A DNA stretch of 6,044 nucleotides from an uncultured Lachnospiraceae bacterium (GTDB lineage: Bacteria; Bacillota_A; Clostridia; Lachnospirales; Lachnospiraceae): the NCBI GenBank assembly GCA_902780985.1, contig CACZHN010000150.1:1-6044 (forward strand). The letters are read 5' to 3'. Both the position numbers and the translations under genes were made by a program. The notes beneath the pieces were generated by a model. That model did no database searches and was not told the origin of the DNA. It worked only from the letters and a program-made list of their open reading frames with translations. Positions within the stretch are counted from its first letter, which is position 1. Each line of letters begins with the position of its first letter. Shown in pieces: positions 4,867-6,044 of the stretch.

Positions 4867-6044
4867 TTACCTGAGGAAGAACTCAAATTCTTCATCTCCT
4901 AACTTAACCACTGAACCAACCTTAAGGAACTGTTCCTTATGTGGTTCAAGTTTCTGTCCGTCTACAAAGGTGCCGTTGGTTGAGTTGTTGTCTTCTATAA
5001 ATGTTACGCCGTTCTTCCTACGTACTATACAATGAACGCGGCTTATAGCCTGATTCTCGGAGATAGTGTAATCAGCATTGATCTGTGACTTTCCTATCTT
5101 GAAATCTTCGTCCTTGATATATATCTTCTCTCCTGTCTTCCTGCGGAGAAGATAAGGTCTAGGTACGTCTGTTGGTGCAAATGCTGCAGGTGTTGCAGGC
5201 GCTGCAGGTGTTGCAGGCGCTGCAGGTGTTGCAGCAGGTGCAGGCTGTGCTGTCTGGTCAGGTGTAGGCATAGGTCCTGTCTTATCTGCAGGCTGTGCCT
5301 CTGCCTTCGGCTCTTCCTGTGGTGTAGCAGGCTCTTCAGGCTTTACTTCCTCTGCCTTTGGTGCTTCAGGCGTTTCTGCCTTCGGCTCTTCCGGCTTAGC
5401 CTCTTCTGCCTTCGGTGCCTCAGGTGCGGGTACTTCTGCCTTTGGCATCTCCTGTGGTGCAGGTTCTGCAGGCTTTGGTGCGCCGAACTGACCGAATCCA
5501 CCGATAAGCGGTGCTGCCGTCTTATCGAATATTTCCTTATCTTTTACCATTGCATCAAAGTCAACTGCAGGAACATTCTCATTGAGAAGCTGCTGTGTCG
5601 GCTGAATGAACGGTTTCGGTTCAACCGGCTTTGGTGCTTCAGGTTTTGGCTGTTCAAATGCCTTTGGAGCTTCAACAGGCTTAGGTGGTTCTACAGACTG
5701 TGGTACAGGCTGCGGTACCGGTGTAGGTATCGGCTGTGGTACAGGCTGTGGAATCGGCTGCGGCTGTGGCTTTGGTGCTTCAGGCACTACCGGCTTCGGC
5801 TCCTCTTTCTTTATCTCTTCAGCCTTAGGCTCTTCAACCGCCTTCGGCTCTTCTTTCTTTGGTTCTTCAACCGGCTTCGGTGCCTCTTCAGGCTTTGGTC
5901 CACCAAACTGTGGTCCGTTCTGTGGTGCCTGTCCAGGTGCTCCGAACGGTGGCTGCTGTGGTACTCCCTGTGGCTTGAATCCAGGCTGTGGCTGTCCCTG
6001 TGGCATCTGTCCATTTGGTGCTCCCTGTGGTCCACCGAACTGTG
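4867..6044 (-). CDS. FHA-domain phosphothreonine-binding protein with long Pro-rich linker (5' end beyond the right edge)
   Basis: The frame stays open to the right edge, 12 codons beyond the first in-window ATG at 6006, so the true start is outside. Residues are counted from that Met. Residues 1-36 are Gly/Gln/Pro-rich and 37-130 are Pro/Glu/Lys-rich, with a PQPIPQPVP-type stretch at 78-104. About 133-175 is a less biased island. More Pro/Glu/Ala/Lys repeats follow at 176-282. The FHA domain (about 284-379) ends the protein. It keeps the phosphopeptide-binding signature: IGKS (304-307, Lys for the common Arg), SRVH (322-325) and NSTNGT (341-346). FHA domains bind phosphothreonine peptides, reading the +3 residue. 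The gene is first of the visible operon, 13 bases before the phosphatase. No signal peptide or membrane segment is visible, but the missing N-terminus could hold one. I infer it reads phosphothreonines made by the downstream kinase. Confidence 0.93.
   Translation of the reverse strand, partial: QFGGPQGAPNGQMPQGQPQPGFKPQGVPQQPPFGAPGQAPQNGPQFGGPKPEEAPKPVEEPKKEEPKAVEEPKAEEIKKEEPKPVVPEAPKPQPQPIPQPVPQPIPTPVPQPVPQSVEPPKPVEAPKAFEQPKPEAPKPVEPKPFIQPTQQLLNENVPAVDFDAMVKDKEIFDKTAAPLIGGFGQFGAPKPAEPAPQEMPKAEVPAPEAPKAEEAKPEEPKAETPEAPKAEEVKPEEPATPQEEPKAEAQPADKTGPMPTPDQTAQPAPAATPAAPATPAAPATPAAFAPTDVPRPYLLRRKTGEKIYIKDEDFKIGKSQINADYTISENQAISRVHCIVRRKNGVTFIEDNNSTNGTFVDGQKLEPHKEQFLKVGSVVKLGDEEFEFFLR
5183..5236 (-). 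repeat. 18-base in-frame tandem repeat in the FHA protein linker, three copies
   Basis: On the plus strand gctgcaggtgttgcaggc occurs at 5183-5200 and 5201-5218, and a third copy at 5219-5236 differs only in the last two bases. It encodes Ala/Thr/Pro units (ATPAAP-like, residues 259-276) just before the FHA domain. Near-identical DNA indicates a recent, slippage-prone expansion; each unit adds six residues without changing frame. Confidence 0.9.
5314..5421 (-). repeat. Degenerate 18-residue duplication in the FHA protein linker
   Basis: Residues 196-213 and 214-231 are two adjacent copies beginning EAPKAEE(A/V)KPEEP. The first 13 residues match at 12 positions and the rest has drifted. DNA identity is lower than in the 18-base array nearer the FHA domain, so this is an older duplication in the same flexible linker. 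Confidence 0.65.

Noticed and set aside
4854..4895. Phosphatase starting 14 codons upstream at ATG 4895
   Set aside because: The start would overlap the end of the FHA gene, with AGGAG touching the ATG; ATG 4853 has an ideally spaced AAGGAGA and the normal PP2C N-terminus.
6004..6006. ATG 6006 as the start of the FHA protein
   Set aside because: The frame stays open upstream to the window edge with the same Gly/Gln/Pro-rich composition, and no ribosome binding site precedes this ATG, so it is an internal Met.

Overview
All supported genes lie on the minus strand and read from right to left. The core is a compact signalling operon: an FHA-domain protein (cut by the right edge), a soluble PP2C-type Ser/Thr phosphatase, a membrane-anchored Hanks-type Ser/Thr kinase, and a 467-residue single-pass membrane protein with a long acidic tail. 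Gaps between these four genes are only 13, 14 and 6 bases, and each downstream gene has its own purine-rich ribosome binding site, so co-transcription is very likely. After a 147-base spacer containing a long hairpin comes the 5' part of a fifth gene for an exported or membrane-anchored protein, cut by the left edge.

Strong AGGAGG-like ribosome binding sites, ATG starts, moderate base composition, and a kinase/PP2C/FHA set of this style point to a Firmicute. A Clostridia or Lachnospiraceae-like anaerobe is the best guess. This rests on protein style, not on a marker gene.

The genes make sense as one phosphothreonine circuit. The kinase (cytosolic catalytic domain, one membrane segment, outside TPR-like region) would write phosphothreonine, the phosphatase would remove it, and the FHA domain would read it. 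The 467-residue protein looks like the substrate or scaffold. Its cytosolic tail carries seven copies of an acidic motif centred on Thr-(Asp/Glu/Ser)-(Val/Ile)-Leu, plus one or two looser copies, often exactly 30 residues apart and encoded by different synonymous codons. FHA domains read phosphothreonine together with the +3 residue, so a constant +3 Leu is what a multivalent FHA docking array should look like. One copy resembles the ETTS phosphosite of actinobacterial GarA/OdhI. The pairing is inferred, not shown.

Region by region: 1-414, start of an exported-protein gene; 415-561, spacer with a strand-specific 18-pair hairpin and the next gene's ribosome binding site; 562-1965, acidic membrane protein; 1972-4068, kinase; 4083-4853, phosphatase; 4867-6044, FHA protein with a long Pro/Glu/Lys-rich linker. 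I saw no tRNA or rRNA gene, CRISPR array, insertion sequence or plus-strand gene.
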